From Fistularia commersonii (Eukaryota; Chordata; Actinopteri; Syngnathiformes; Fistulariidae), in contig JBBMNZ010000015.1 in assembly GCA_037954325.1 (NCBI GenBank), forward strand, positions 3,162,001-3,226,000: DNA of 64,000 nt. The letters are read 5' to 3'. The position numbers and the translations under genes are program-made. This document shows, piece after piece, positions 1-11,850 of this stretch (its first letter is position 1; each line of letters opens with the position of its first letter). The notes under the pieces were generated by a model. The model worked only from the letters and a program-made list of their open reading frames with translations, was not told the origin of the DNA and ran no database searches.

Positions 1-406
1 CTGTTTTTTGGTCAATTCTGTCAATTCTGGGCTTTCTATTTTTGAGTCTGATTAATGGTTTCCACCTTTGGTGATTCCTTTGTGTTTACTCTCATGAAGT
101 CTTCTCTTTATGGACTTAGATACTGATATAGCTACTTCCTGGAGACTGTTCCTCACTTGAGTGGATGTTGTGAAGGGGTTTTTCTTCACCATGAAAGGAT
201 TCTGCGATCATCAACCAATGTTGTCTTCCGTGGAAGTCCAGGCCTTTTTGAGTTCCCAAGCTCACCAGTGCACTCTTTTTTTTTTTTTTTTCTCAGAATG
301 TACCAAACTGTTGATTTGGCCACTCATAACATTTCTGCCATTTCTCTGATGGATTTCTTCTCAGGATGGTCTGTTTCACCTCCATTGAGAGCTCCCGTGA
401 CCGCAT
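1..406 (-). pseudogene. Tc1-type transposase remnant (N-terminal half)
   Basis: On the minus strand a start codon at 406-404 is followed by a fragment like the helix-turn-helix start of Tc1 transposases (MRSRELSMEVKQ). Downstream come a linker of the KRPGLPRKTT type, then VDDRRIL and VKKNPFTTSTQV, and further on KRRLHESKHKG. These pieces fall in different frames, because a short deletion near 360-375 and other indels break the reading. The protein would bind the terminal repeats and cut and paste the element. The catalytic DDE core is not reached before the window edge. This copy cannot encode an active enzyme. Confidence 0.8.
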
Positions 407-749
407 GTTGAGTGTTCACAGCAACTGGTTCCAAATGCAAAGGCCACACCTGGAATCAACTTCAGACTTTTTAACTGCTTCGTTGATGACCGGTTACTGA
501 GAGAAGAGCCACCCGTGCAGCCTTGTTATTTTTTTTCAGCCTTCTGAGTCAATTGTCCAATAACTTTTGGTCCCTTGAAAAAGAGGCGGCTACGTATTAA
601 AGAGCTGTAATTCCTAAACCCTTGCTCCAATTTGGATGTGAATACTCTCAAATTACAGCTGAGAGTCTCCACTTTAAGCCCCATATTGATTATATAATTA
701 TATTAAATAACAAAACTTGTCACTGTCCAAATATTTATGGTCCTAACTG
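1..749 (-). mobile_element. Tc1/mariner transposon, truncated by window edge
   Basis: The right end is visible. Read on the minus strand it starts with a terminal repeat of the form cagttaggaccataaatat, and it is followed at 750-751 by TA, the target dinucleotide of this superfamily. Inside, the minus strand carries decayed transposase sequence (separate entry). The left half of the element lies outside the window, so length and integrity cannot be judged. The resemblance of terminus and coding part to widespread teleost Tc1 elements is from general knowledge; the boundaries are read directly. Confidence 0.85.
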
Positions 750-1719
750 TAAATGCATTCTGGTAAAAGTTTAGCTTTTTCTCTGTTTCTTTTTTCTATT
801 TAAGGTATATGAGGATATGTAGAAATCCATCAAAACTTAAAAATCTGGGCAGCTGTTCAAGCCTCAAGCCCACAGATAAATCCAGATATGATACATGTCT
901 CTGAATAGAGTAAAAATTTAGATGTTGCATTTGATCCAAGGGACTCCCCCCACTGCCGCCACCAACCCCCTTTCAAAAATAAAAGCTCAGGTTCCCTCCG
1001 CTCTCTGCTGAGATTTAAGACAGCAGGGCGACAATTTGGGGATGATCTCAGATAGCAGACAAGGAGGGGCAGTGATGGCAAGGGGCGGGGGGGTCCGAGG
1101 GTGGTAAAAGAATCAGAAAATGAGAAGAGTAGTTCCTGGTCAATAGACTGCATTCACTGCCAGCAAAAGTTCAGTCCCAGGTAAGTTGTGTGTTTTACAG
1201 TTAAACAAAGATGGCTTTAGTCAGTTTCGGGTAGGGCTGGGCAAAATATAACACTTACAATCTTATCTGTGATACTGTATAATTGTGTCATGTTTTTTTT
1301 CCTGATACAAGACTTATTGTCTATATGTACCCGGGATCATAGAGTCGAAGATTCCCTCTAGACTTGTCTTTATGTTCTTAGCAGGTCAATTCAAATGTGT
1401 TTGAAATAATTGCAAAACGCTGTAACTTAAGTAGCCATAGCCTTTAAAAAAAATCTCCATTACATTTAACCAGTCAAACCTTTGTTTCTGCAAGGGATGC
1501 ATTATTTGTGTTGTCCATCTGACACCATTTTCCACATCTAAGCAGAAATTGTTTTGACTGGCTCCAGTTTCAGGTGACTGTGGCATTTTATCGCATGTGA
1601 GTGAGTGGAGTGGAGGTGGTGTTTGGCCTGTGGGTGTTGGGGTTGAAGAATTGGTCCTAGCCCCTGCAACATCAGAACCAAGAATACTGTATCTCAGAAG
1701 TGAAAGATGAGCCTTGTTA

Positions 1720-1794
<75 letters not shown>

Positions 1795-3787
1795 GTTGGA
1801 CCAGCCATATTGGTACAATAGCCAGCTGTCCCCAGGGCCTGACGCATGACTATGGCCGTGGCACCCACATCCACATTCCCTCCATGCTGGATGTGGGTGG
1901 CACCGCTGGGCTGTGAAGAGGAAACAGTGACACTGTGGAGTATCAGGGTAGTTTCTAGACAGAAAAAAGACAAACAAGGGATTGAAAGATGCAAACTTTG
2001 ATGGGTGAGTGTTACCTTTTTTAATTATGTCAAAAGGGTTCTGTGTTTACTGTATGGACAAGATGCTGGGACCCCAGTGCATCACTGTCCGCAAGCTTTG
2101 CCACAACAGCCAGACCTGCTGGGATCAAGCTGTTTGTTGTCTTTTCAACACACTAGCCGGGCTGTTTGTTCATCCTGGTGGAGGGACTGGGTTGCCATTT
2201 TTAGGTCCTTGGAATTTGGATGGCACAGGTCATTTTTCTGGTTTAAAAGAAAAATATTTCAATTCAGTTTGTTTGAGACAATTATATGCACATAAAGTTT
2301 TGTTCTTTCTTTTCTTGCTCACTTTTTACTAAGGAACTTGGGCAATATGTTAACTGAAAAGTAGCAAGATGTCATGTAAAAAAGAAAAAACAAGAAATAA
2401 CAAATATGTAAGAAAATGCCTAAACCTACCTCATAGATAAGGACACCGAATTTGAGTGTATGATTTCTTATATGTAAATGTTTTTAAATACTTTTAAACA
2501 ATTCGCTATTTAAGAAAAAGGGGGTTAGGGTTCCATTTTCAATAATATGATGTAATCTTTTATTGGTCATGGCCCAATTACAGGCATGACTTCACTGGAC
2601 TAAAACAGTAGGATTTGCAACCAAACCATAAATCACGTTTGGGTATAAATGTGAACTTGATATTAATGATTAAACTGCTGTTCTTGATTAATTGCTACTC
2701 TCCTAAGATGTTGCGTTCTATGTTTCATTTGGGTCATATAGACCCAGAGCTTACTTTTTAGTGAACACCATCCAGGGTCGAACATGGCAAACCCCGAACA
2801 CCGTCCAATTCAACGTTCACTGACTTATTTGCCTCGCCAAACTGGGACACACATTGTAGGCATGATTTCATTACTAGAACATTCATTGACCTGTCTCTTT
2901 TCTCTCAATGTCTTTGGGTGAGACGCATACCCAAGTTGCATGCACTGAAACCATGAGCCTGCTGAAGTTTGCTTTGCCTTGTTCCCTATTTGCTGTGATG
3001 GTTTGCGATGATATGCAATTATTTCATTACGTTGGACGTAATCGGGAAGTCGTATCCCATTTGAGCATCCTCTTTATCCCAAAAACGTAGGTACTGCTGA
3101 TTACAAAATTTTGATTTCTCATTGACAAAAAACATACAACAGTTATATGAGGGAATTACAATCAACACATTTTGAGCAAATAAACTAACCTACTTAAGTT
3201 CTTGGTTGAAAACCAACTTTGTAATCCGTAGATTACATTCATGAACATTATTTTCTAGTTTCCAAAACTGTCCAGTCTTGGCTGTTAATAACCAAAAATA
3301 CAGAATTAATGTGAGGCTCATTGCTGAGAATTGATTCTATTTCGGGGAAAAAGCCTAAAATGTGGTGTTTTTTTCCCGTTAGCATCCCGGGCAAGGCTCA
3401 GTTTTTTTTTGCCAAATGCCGTTTCCAACTCTTCCACTTGGCACAAAGGTGGCTCAGTGCTTTGCCCTACTTTACCGTAAATCTCTTTTCCCAACTCTGG
3501 TTAAATTGTGGCACTGCTTGGTTACCCGTCTTAAACGCATGGCTATTTATTTCATGGCTAAAACTGAGGAATATGTTGGTGTCTTTGTCAGTAAAAAGCA
3601 GTCAATGTTTATATTTGTTACATTTGAAGGACTGTGGAAGACGCTGATGATGGAAAAGGAACAACTGATTGGTCGTAGGAATTAAATATTCACATTAGCT
3701 CTTGCTGCTCATTTCATGCATTATCCCTGATTTGAATGTTCCAAAACGTCTCCATTTATTATTTCTATCAGATGTATATATTGACTG
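750..3787. other. Upstream non-coding stretch
   Basis: No gene is supported here. Open frames are short and show no domain, splice-site pairing or codon bias. The stretch holds a long GT microsatellite (own entry), several homopolymer runs and AT-rich sequence. It may be intergenic or an intron of unseen upstream 5' exons. Confidence 0.5.
1723..1785 (+). repeat. (GT)n microsatellite
   Basis: About 30 uninterrupted GT units, ending in a short GA run. The length suggests it is highly polymorphic. Confidence 0.97.
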
Positions 3788-4140
3788 TAGCATGGTAGCA
3801 CATTAGCTAGCACTGCCACTTCAGAGCAAGTTGGTCCTGCTTTGATTCCGACATTGAGCCTTTCTGGGTGTAGTTTGCGTGTTCTCTCCTTGTCTGTATG
3901 GGTCTACTCCGGGTTCTACGGTTTCCTCCCATAATCCAAAATGCAGAAGGTTAATTGGAAAATTTCCCAGATGTGGGAATGAGAGAGTGAATGGTTGTTT
4001 ATCTTTACATTAGGTCAATAGGCAACCAGTCGGGGGTGAACTCTGTCTCTTGCCCAATGATAAATCTGCATTTGTGGACATATGGCTCCTCATTCCAGCT
4101 ACAGGGTGGAGACCTGTCAGTTACCCTGACAGGGTTATTG
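3788..4140 (+). repeat. Diverged teleost interspersed repeat, forward copy
   Basis: Contains degenerate forms of the fish repeat phrases 'tagcactgcc', 'tttgcgtgttctctccttgt', 'ggtttcctcccataatccaaaatgc' and 'ggtgaactctgtctcttgccc'. Related copies lie in the opposite orientation near 16.8, 23.4, 36.9 and 51.6 kb. It is old and shows no coding capacity. Confidence 0.7.
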
Positions 4141-6244
4141 AGCTCGTCTGAAGGGTGCTGCTAGAATGCTTTAAATATATCTTAACTTCAGATGCACATT
4201 GCAGAATTTCAAATGAATGAAGCGGCTATCGGGTGGTGGTAGGGTGAAAACATAGACCATGTGCTTTCCTGACTAACAGAAATGAAGAGGTGGGAGTGTT
4301 GTGACTCAGGCAGTCACTCACTATTTGCTCGAAATGGAGCTTTGCTAATCCCTTAAACCTCTTTAAGACACTCAGCTCTAATTAATTAGCAAGAAATAAC
4401 ACTGTGAATGGATCGTGCCTGGATTAACCAGTCATTGGCAATTTCCCTGGTTCGTCCCCGCCCCTACGAAAGGGATTTGGTGGGTAGGGAGGGTCAGGGG
4501 ACTCAGCTCATCAGTTAGGAACGGTTGCTGCTTCAGAAAACCTTAAGCGAACTATATCTTTTGGCTGCTGGCCTTCCTGTTTTTGATAAAACGCCCTAGA
4601 TTTTTTTTACACCCCAAAAACATTTTACTTCTCCTAATATCTCGATATAGACCAACACACACTAACAAAATAACAACCATACATTTAATTTGAAATCTTG
4701 TAAAATGGTCATTCTCTAAAAGATAACCTCTGGGAAAAAAAAGGTCAGGAAATAGCCCTTTAGAGTGGCAGCCGTGTGTTCATTATCCCAAGTTTAATCA
4801 CACAACAACCACTCAGGATCTTCACTTAGGCTTCTAAAACTTGTCACAACACAAAATGGCCTGCCAACACCAGCAATAGCTCATTTAGAACAAGAATAAG
4901 AGGCTGTTATGTTGGATCATTATATCTCAACGTTTGGGAACAGCTGAGCAGTGTAATGTGATGGATGTCCCGAGGATAATGAAAGCAGCAAGACTGTGTC
5001 TTTTGATTATTCATAATTTCACTATGACCCAGTCTCAGGAAGCCAGAGGCAGTAGGAATATTTTCTAATAAGGTGGTCCTTCTTTTGTAAAGTTCACACT
5101 GATATATAATAGCAATGAGCAATGGGTTAAATCTCTTTACCGATCTCTGTTGTTACTTGACCGTGAAAATAGAGCAGCTTTTATATGTTGATTCCAGTAA
5201 AAATGTAAACATGTATGAAGGAAGAGGCGAGAAAACAGGAAGGGCTTTTTCTCTTGAAGCCCTCCCTAATAAAGATACGAAGGGCTCCTTTCTTATTTTG
5301 ATGTGATACTTAACTAAATTAAACTATAATGTTATTCTTTTGAAAAATCATCCTAAATTGTAAGCTCTTAACCTTTACACGTTATCTGAAATCTACAAAA
5401 TGGCTGTACGAATGATCCATACCTTCATTCACTCATCAGCTGTTGCTCATTTTTTATTTGGTAACAGAAGTTTCAAATCAAAGTTGTTTCATAAATTGGT
5501 ATAATGGACTTGACATAGATAAAGGGATGAATACCTGGGATACCTGTGTTATTTACGTACACTTAAAATTGTGGATATATTTGCAATTTAATTTTATTTT
5601 TTTGTTGCTTTTGTGAGACAACAATATGCATTAATGACTACAAAAATAAACACATGCACAATGACACACACACACGGAGATGGAAGCATTGACGCATTGC
5701 CTCTTGGTTGAATCATTCATTGAAGGCACCCAATGTCAGACAAACATTTGCACTGTAAATCCATAAATATCCGTTACAGTTTGTAAGCCAACCGATGGTT
5801 CTTCTGCAGGCCATGCTGTTGTTTATACTTAACCCACGGAGGTGCGTGTCTCTTGATGTGATCTGAATTACCCTGCATCGAAGTTGATTATTTTTGAGTC
5901 GAGTTGTAAAGCACTACCTGAAGTTGCAGCCCTGTATATTTATAGCCGGGCGTCTTAGTGTCTTTACTTGTTATTGAGACAGAGATCACGGTGTACCCGC
6001 TTTCTTCCAGATAGGATTAAGCTCTCTTTGCTGCAGTTAAATGCGAGGAAAGACTGTGCTTAGTACAGGTAGAAATTACCCAAATCACAGGACAAGTGAA
6101 GACCTGGTCAATTCAGGCTGATGAGAAGAAACGGTTGGAAGGAGGACGAGTGCAGGGAACATCACCGGCATCCACTGTGGGGAAGAGGAGACCCAGCGAG
6201 TGTGTCCATGAACTCTGAGTATGTGTATGAGTGTGCAGGACACC
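4141..6244. other. Upstream sequence and likely 5' UTR of the long isoform
   Basis: No protein-coding frame is supported. The last part (about 5.95-6.24 kb) is less AT-rich and leads directly into the first coding exon, so it probably contains 5' untranslated sequence and a promoter. A TATA-like string is listed separately. Confidence 0.4.
5935..5945 (+). promoter_or_regulatory. Possible TATA-like element upstream of first exon
   Basis: The string tatatttatag sits about 300 bases before the strong-context ATG at 6245 and is followed by GC-richer sequence (ccgggcgtc). It is only a sequence match; AT-rich DNA gives many such strings by chance, and no initiator or CpG island is obvious. Confidence 0.2.
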
Positions 6245-6325
6245 ATGGGAGCGGTGCTGAGCTGGTTTGCTGCTCACCTTTTCACTCTGCTGTTGGATAT
6301 GGCTTGTGCACTGAAACATTGGAGA
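6245..6325 (+). CDS. arhgef4: arhgef4 first coding exon of long isoform
   Basis: The exon encodes 27 residues, MGAVLSWFAAHLFTLLLDMA followed by CALKHWR: a hydrophobic stretch closed by basic residues. The ATG at 6245 lies in a strong initiation context (caccATGg). A further in-frame ATG at 6221 would add eight residues and also has A at -3, but lacks G at +4, so I prefer 6245. The exon ends at a consensus donor (AGA|gtaagt at 6326) in phase 0, which matches the phase 0 acceptor of the huge exon at 7399. What the hydrophobic start does is unknown: it could be a membrane-associating helix or a signal-anchor-like segment, unusual for a cytosolic Rho exchange factor. I infer the link to exon 7399 from phase, spacing and splice-site strength, not from a remembered homologue. 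Confidence 0.6.
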
Positions 6326-7398
6326 GTAAGTGACTGTCTAATTGCTTTGCACTTTTGCTTCAAATTGAAGTCCGAAACAGTCACATACATTTGTGATTTT
6401 GAGAAAAAGAAGCGCTCTTTCATTTTATGCCTTTTGATATGTTTTGAGTGATACGGGTGCTCTCACCCTAATTTATTTAATCCAGAATTCAGACCTTTGT
6501 ATTGACGTTGTGCACGAAGTCCCAGCATAAAGGTGGCTTTGTCAAAGGCATGAACAGAACACAGGAGCAACGAAAAGGTTTACCTTGTAATGTAGCTTCC
6601 CTCTTCGGTACTAATAGGCAACTTATTTTTGCTATACTTTTGTGAGGAGGGTATGGTGAACTTGTTCATTATTTTACCTCCTTCCAACAATATGGATGCA
6701 ATTAACCAGCCTTTCTTAACCAGTTTTTGAATTGAGGTATGATGTCGGGAAAGACCTTTTTGAGTCAGTGCCCTGCTTTCCAATTGTTGGTAGACCCATT
6801 TATCATTCCATTGTTTTTTTTAAAGGTTGATACATTCCTTAGAGTGAGCCAAACTGTAGAGTTTGGACCATCTTCTGAGACTCCTTGGTTCCACTTTATG
6901 TATGTTATCATAATAGTTTAATCCCATGCCTATGCGCCAGATCTGCATGGCAGCAAACAGTTAGTTAGCATGCATCATTAGCATACCGCACTTTGCAGTA
7001 TGTACCTGTTGTGTTAAACATGTATCGGTCTTGGTTTAACCGCAATGTATTGGGCAGATGGAGCTCTTGTTAATCACAATTTCTTGCAATTGTGTCATTG
7101 ACACAGGGATTGATACCAGATTTGATTGTACATATTCTGACTGAAATCAAACGCTAAAATTAACTTGATGTCTTTGGATTTTTTTTTTCTTTTCTTTTTA
7201 AAGATGCCTTCAATTCTTAATTTTTTAATGTTTTAAATTTCAACATATTAAGAAACATGTTTTTAGCATTTGGCACTACATTACGTAAATGCAAGACATT
7301 GAGCTCTATTTCAACAATTACATCATATTAATGCCAATACCCCACGTTTTATTGTTAATTATTTTAATCACACCCTCTTTTCTTCACTGTCTTCACAG
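6326..7398 (+). other. Intron between first and giant exon
   Basis: Starts gtaagt and ends with a pyrimidine-rich tract and acceptor (ttcactgtcttcacag). No recognisable element lies inside. Confidence 0.55.
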
Positions 7399-10300
7399 CC
7401 CCAGGACTGCCTTGAAAATTCCCCCCAGCTCTCTGAAGGATTAGGCTTAGAGAAGGGGGATTTGGGTGCTGCCTCCTTGGAATGGTGTGAAAGAAGTGGA
7501 AGACAAGGTGACACATCTGAGTGTTTTGACTCCAGCTCATGGAACAGCAACTCCCTATTCGATCTAAATCTCGAAGCGGCGGACACTCTCGATGCCCTCC
7601 TAGGACTTGAGGACACTTATGTTCGGCGAGCGAAATGCAGTGGCTTCCATGTTGATCAGACAAAATCCCAGAGGAGAGAATCCGTGTCAGCCAAGGACAA
7701 CCCAAAGGATGTCACAGAGACTAATGGACAATACAGCTGTAACACATGGGAAAGCTCTGAAAATCATTTGGATCCTAATATCCCCTTGAAATTCAGCACC
7801 AGACTCCTGAGCTCTGTTTCAGTTGAACCACTTTCGAAAGCAAGGAACTTAAAAGTTGACTTGCACCAAGAGCAGACTGTTCTTGCAGACACCGAAGTCG
7901 GTAACAGCATAGAGCCGTACAGTTTATATTCAGAAAACAATCATGGAGCAGAAACTCTTGACAAAGAAAAAAACACTCAACCGGACAAACAAGAAGCAAA
8001 AGAAACAACACAAATTCAACATGAAAGAAATTCTTCTTCTAGACTAACACAATCTACAGACACGGAAACATGCAAAGTGTGTACAGATAACACAGAGGAC
8101 CAGACTGTGGGGCCAGTACACAAAACTTTAAAGACTGAAAACACACACATGAACAATTTTGACAGAACCAGTTTACAAATCTGTAACACTAAGGAGGTTG
8201 CAGCTGATAGTATAGAATTGTGCAGTGCTCACTGTCTAAAAGAAATCACAAGTTCATCTACAAGTAACTGTAAAACGAGGCATTACACACAGAAAGACCT
8301 TGTAGGACATCGGGGCATTCACAGTGAAGCTAGGGAGACCTTGGACAATAACAAGCACAGTCAGGACATAAAGGACTTGTCCGGTAGCTTAGAGACATAT
8401 TGTAATGGATCACAGAGGGTTTGTATGAATGTCCCAGAATCTCGCTCTGAACCTGGGACATCATTTTTGAACTCTCACTTAATTACAGATATTGTTGTAG
8501 CGAGTTCAAACAACACAGAGGCACATGGAACACAAACAAATATTGTATCACATAACGACAACTCAGAGTTCAAAGACCCATCGAATACACAGACGTGTGC
8601 ATTGGAAAATAAAGTAGATTTTTGCCCTTCGCAAAAGCTCTGTGTCACAGAACTGTCAGACACACAAACTCAGGTTTGTACAAGTGTAGCGAAGCCCCAG
8701 GAAGAGGCCTGGGCATTGGGTGTCTGCTTCCAGTCGGAGCAGTGTGGCTCTGTTGGCACTGCAACAGAGGCAAATAAACAACCTGGAACAGTAAATGAAA
8801 TCTGTTCCTCTATCACATTTTATACAGAAACCACAGCTTCTTTACCACTGGATACCTGCTGCACTGAGGTTTCTCAAAGGGCTTCACCTGAACTGCCAGC
8901 TGTCTCGGAGAAGGAGAGGCCCTTAAAAAAGTCAAAAAAACAAATTCCTTGCGCAAGGGTACAACCTTTGATGATACCTGGTCAAACCAAGGCTTTTTTC
9001 TCTAATCACGTGGATGAAGGTTTTGAAAAAATACAATGCCCCTCTGAACGGAAGCTGGATAAAATTTTCAAGAGAGCAAAGTCAAGCTGTGTGGAATCCA
9101 CTTCTGATTCAATACAAATCCAGCCTGACATTGGTCAGGGTTGTGCACCTCATCTCCCATTATTGTTTTCGTCCAGTAGCTTGGGAGCTGAGGACACTTC
9201 CCCTCTATTATTAGAAAACTTAAGAGGAGAAAGGGGAAAGGCAGGATCATCTTGCTCTCCGCAAGAAAATAAGGAACAAGAGGCGAAGGGCAGCAATGTT
9301 TTCCTTGTTTATAATAAAGATGTGCAATCAGTAAGTGAAGTTGCTGAAACACAGTCACTGGTTTGCACAACAGAGCTGTCTAACTATAGGGACCAGAGTA
9401 GAGACCCTAAAATATGTGTGAGTCCAAATTCTTGCTTTACACAACATTTGCCTGGTAAGTCAGGAAAAACATCTACACATCCCACTGCCTCAGAGTCCAC
9501 TCAGGACAGTAGCACAGGGCACCCAGGCTTAGCACAACAGGTTATTTCCCAGACAAACATTGAAGCCATTTCTCATCTTTGCAATCAAGTTCAGCTTGGA
9601 ACAGAGATCGTCAAATGTCCCTACAGCCTGAAAGTGTCTCTTTCTCTGCTCTCTGACTCCAACAATAACACTAAGGCCAGTGTAAAAGGGGTGGAATGCA
9701 GTGAGAAAATAGTTACTTCTTTGGTTATGCCATCAACAATTGTGGCATCGGACCCCTTGAAGGATGTAGAGAAATTCCAAAAGGGTTCTGAGGGGTCCCC
9801 ACGTTCAGTAGATAACAGACCCAACTTAAGCAGCAAAAAGCCTAAATTTGGTTCACAAATAGACGTTGATAATGACTGTTATTTAACTCATGTTAGAAAC
9901 CCAGAAGGATTTAAAGGACCTAAGGCCGTAGAAACTATATCAGGGGACAATGGGATTTTGGTAGACCATGAATTAATCCAAGAGCAGCAGAATCCTAACC
10001 AGACATTTAATCTCACCTCATCTAAAAGAAAAAGGGGTAACTCCTTGGATTTTTTTGAAGAAAATAACCCGATTGAGGAGTGTATTGAGCATACACAACT
10101 CAAAGTGCAAACTCCACAGCAGGAAGTGAGGATAATAAGATACCAACATCCGGACATTAACCTGAACCAGCTCTCTCTCAATAATTTGGAGCCAATACTG
10201 GAAACTGATCGTTCAGTGGAATACTTTGGAACAGTTGAAGAGGATCCAAAAGCAGATCCACAGAATGAGCTTCAGATCATGCAATCAAATGAAGAACTAA

Positions 10301-11850
10301 ACGGTGTTCTGAATCTTTCAGGAGACTTCTCAATTTCAAAAACTCTATTTCATCTGCCTCAGCAGGAAGAGGAGTTTTTAACCACTGCTGGGTTAGAACC
10401 TGAGATGAACCCAACAACACCTGGCCAGCAGAACAGTCGTGAACTGCACTGCAGACCTTTGACTACTGTTAGTGATGCCGCATGTCACACAGCGAGCAGC
10501 AACTGTGATGAAATGGATGATTGTCATTTTGCAACTACAGACAGAAGTGCCCACCCTGATAAAATGAGCAAGAAAAGCAAATCAAAAGGTAACCAGACAG
10601 GAAATAAAGCTTCAAAGTTTTCTGTCTTTACTAAAATGCCCTCTTTTAGAAAGGGCAAGGGCTCAAAGGGCACCAAAAGTGAAGGGGGAGCACTGGAGCC
10701 ATCAGCTGGAGGAGATGAATGCCCTTCGTCAGATCAAGGACCTCAAGGCAGTAACTCAGATGATGAATTTCTTGTCAAAGCTGACAATCAAACAGCCCAT
10801 CAACTGAGTTGTGAGGCAGAAGAGGATGACCTTGGCTTCTTTACTGCTACTCCTCGCACTTGTCATGTCCGCCAGCTTGTGACCCAAGGATGCAGTGGGG
10901 ACAGTACTGCCGGACCCAGCCCAGATAGCCAGCTACTCAAGGAAGCCCAGTCACCGAATGGGCAGGCCTACAAAAGGAGCAAGAGCAATGATAGTTTAAA
11001 TATTCGCATGCGCTTTGCACAGGCACACAAGTCCCTTTCCAGCCTGTTTGAGTCCCGTTCGATAGATAAAGGAAATGAAGGACAGGCTACTGTCAGTATT
11101 GATGGGGATTCCGGAAAACTCAAGCCGTCTTGGAGGAAGCTCAAGAAGGCAAGGGAGGCTGAGTTACTCAAACGAACTCATTCAGTTCCTGATGGGGATT
11201 GTCACAACACTGCACCCGGACACGACCATAGAGACTTTACAACCTCTCAGTTTCTGGAGAGACACAGTAATCCAGGGTCACCATGCTCTCTTAGGGCTCT
11301 TTACTATGCTGATGCAATCTCTAGCTGGGGCGTTTCACAGGGAAATGAAAAAGAAAACCCACCACGGTGCAGATCTGATAGCCAGAAATGGTCTCCAAAT
11401 GGTCTGCCATCTGTTTCTGGTCAACCACAAGTTCTTGAAAACTCAGTTGTCTATCATGCTCATCCCACCAGCCCCCGCTCAGTGCCCGCGACCCCTGCTT
11501 ATCAGCAATCACTACCTTGGACTAAATCCCATTCTGTCACCGGTGAAGGCTTGACTGAGTCCCCCCTGCGCCCGATGAGCCCTAAGCCAAACAGTCCTCG
11601 GCCATCAGCTCACCGCAAGGTTTTCCACTACCGTCACTCAGCAAGGACCAGTTCTACATCCTCCACGGGTCTTGGTCAGTCATTGAGCATCGATGGATTA
11701 ATTGATGCCCCGGAGAGACCAAGGACTCTGAAACCCTCAGCTAGCCCTCTGGGTCTCAACGTCAGCCCTCTGGATGCAGCCCAGGGCAGACTAGACAGCC
11801 AATCCCAAATCAATCTTTATTATGTCATTGGCTCCATCAATGAATTGGAG
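7399..11850 (+). CDS. arhgef4: arhgef4 giant N-terminal exon
   Basis: A single open exon of 4452 bases (1484 codons) between a clean acceptor (cttcacag|CCCCAG) and donor (GAG|gtaaga); both ends are phase 0. The open frame runs on to a stop at 12174, but that tail is intronic in composition. The N-terminal two thirds is rich in Ser, Thr, Asn, Gln and Glu with scattered Cys and no recognised domain, so probably disordered. Counting from Met 6245, a basic block starts near residue 1083 (SKKSKSKG, later SFRKGKGSKG). A conserved-looking segment near 1220 reads RSKSNDSLNIRMRFAQAHKS and continues SLSSLFES. Near 1271 lies SWRKLKKAREAELLKRTHSV. The next part is Ser/Pro-rich with many SP sites, possible kinase targets, and the exon ends in INLYYVIGSINELE. 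Long N-terminal extensions are known for Asef-family proteins; their role is poorly defined, perhaps scaffolding or cytoskeletal targeting. Confidence 0.85.

Noticed and set aside
1386..1994. 202-codon minus-strand frame through the GT repeat
   Set aside because: Its length comes from the microsatellite (His-Thr repeat translation); flanks show no domain or splice signals. The same applies to frames through the CA/GT runs at 19.4, 21.2, 49.1 and 59.1-59.7 kb.
11075..11554. 159-codon second frame within the giant exon
   Set aside because: Overlaps the main frame in a different phase with no independent support; chance frame in a coding exon.
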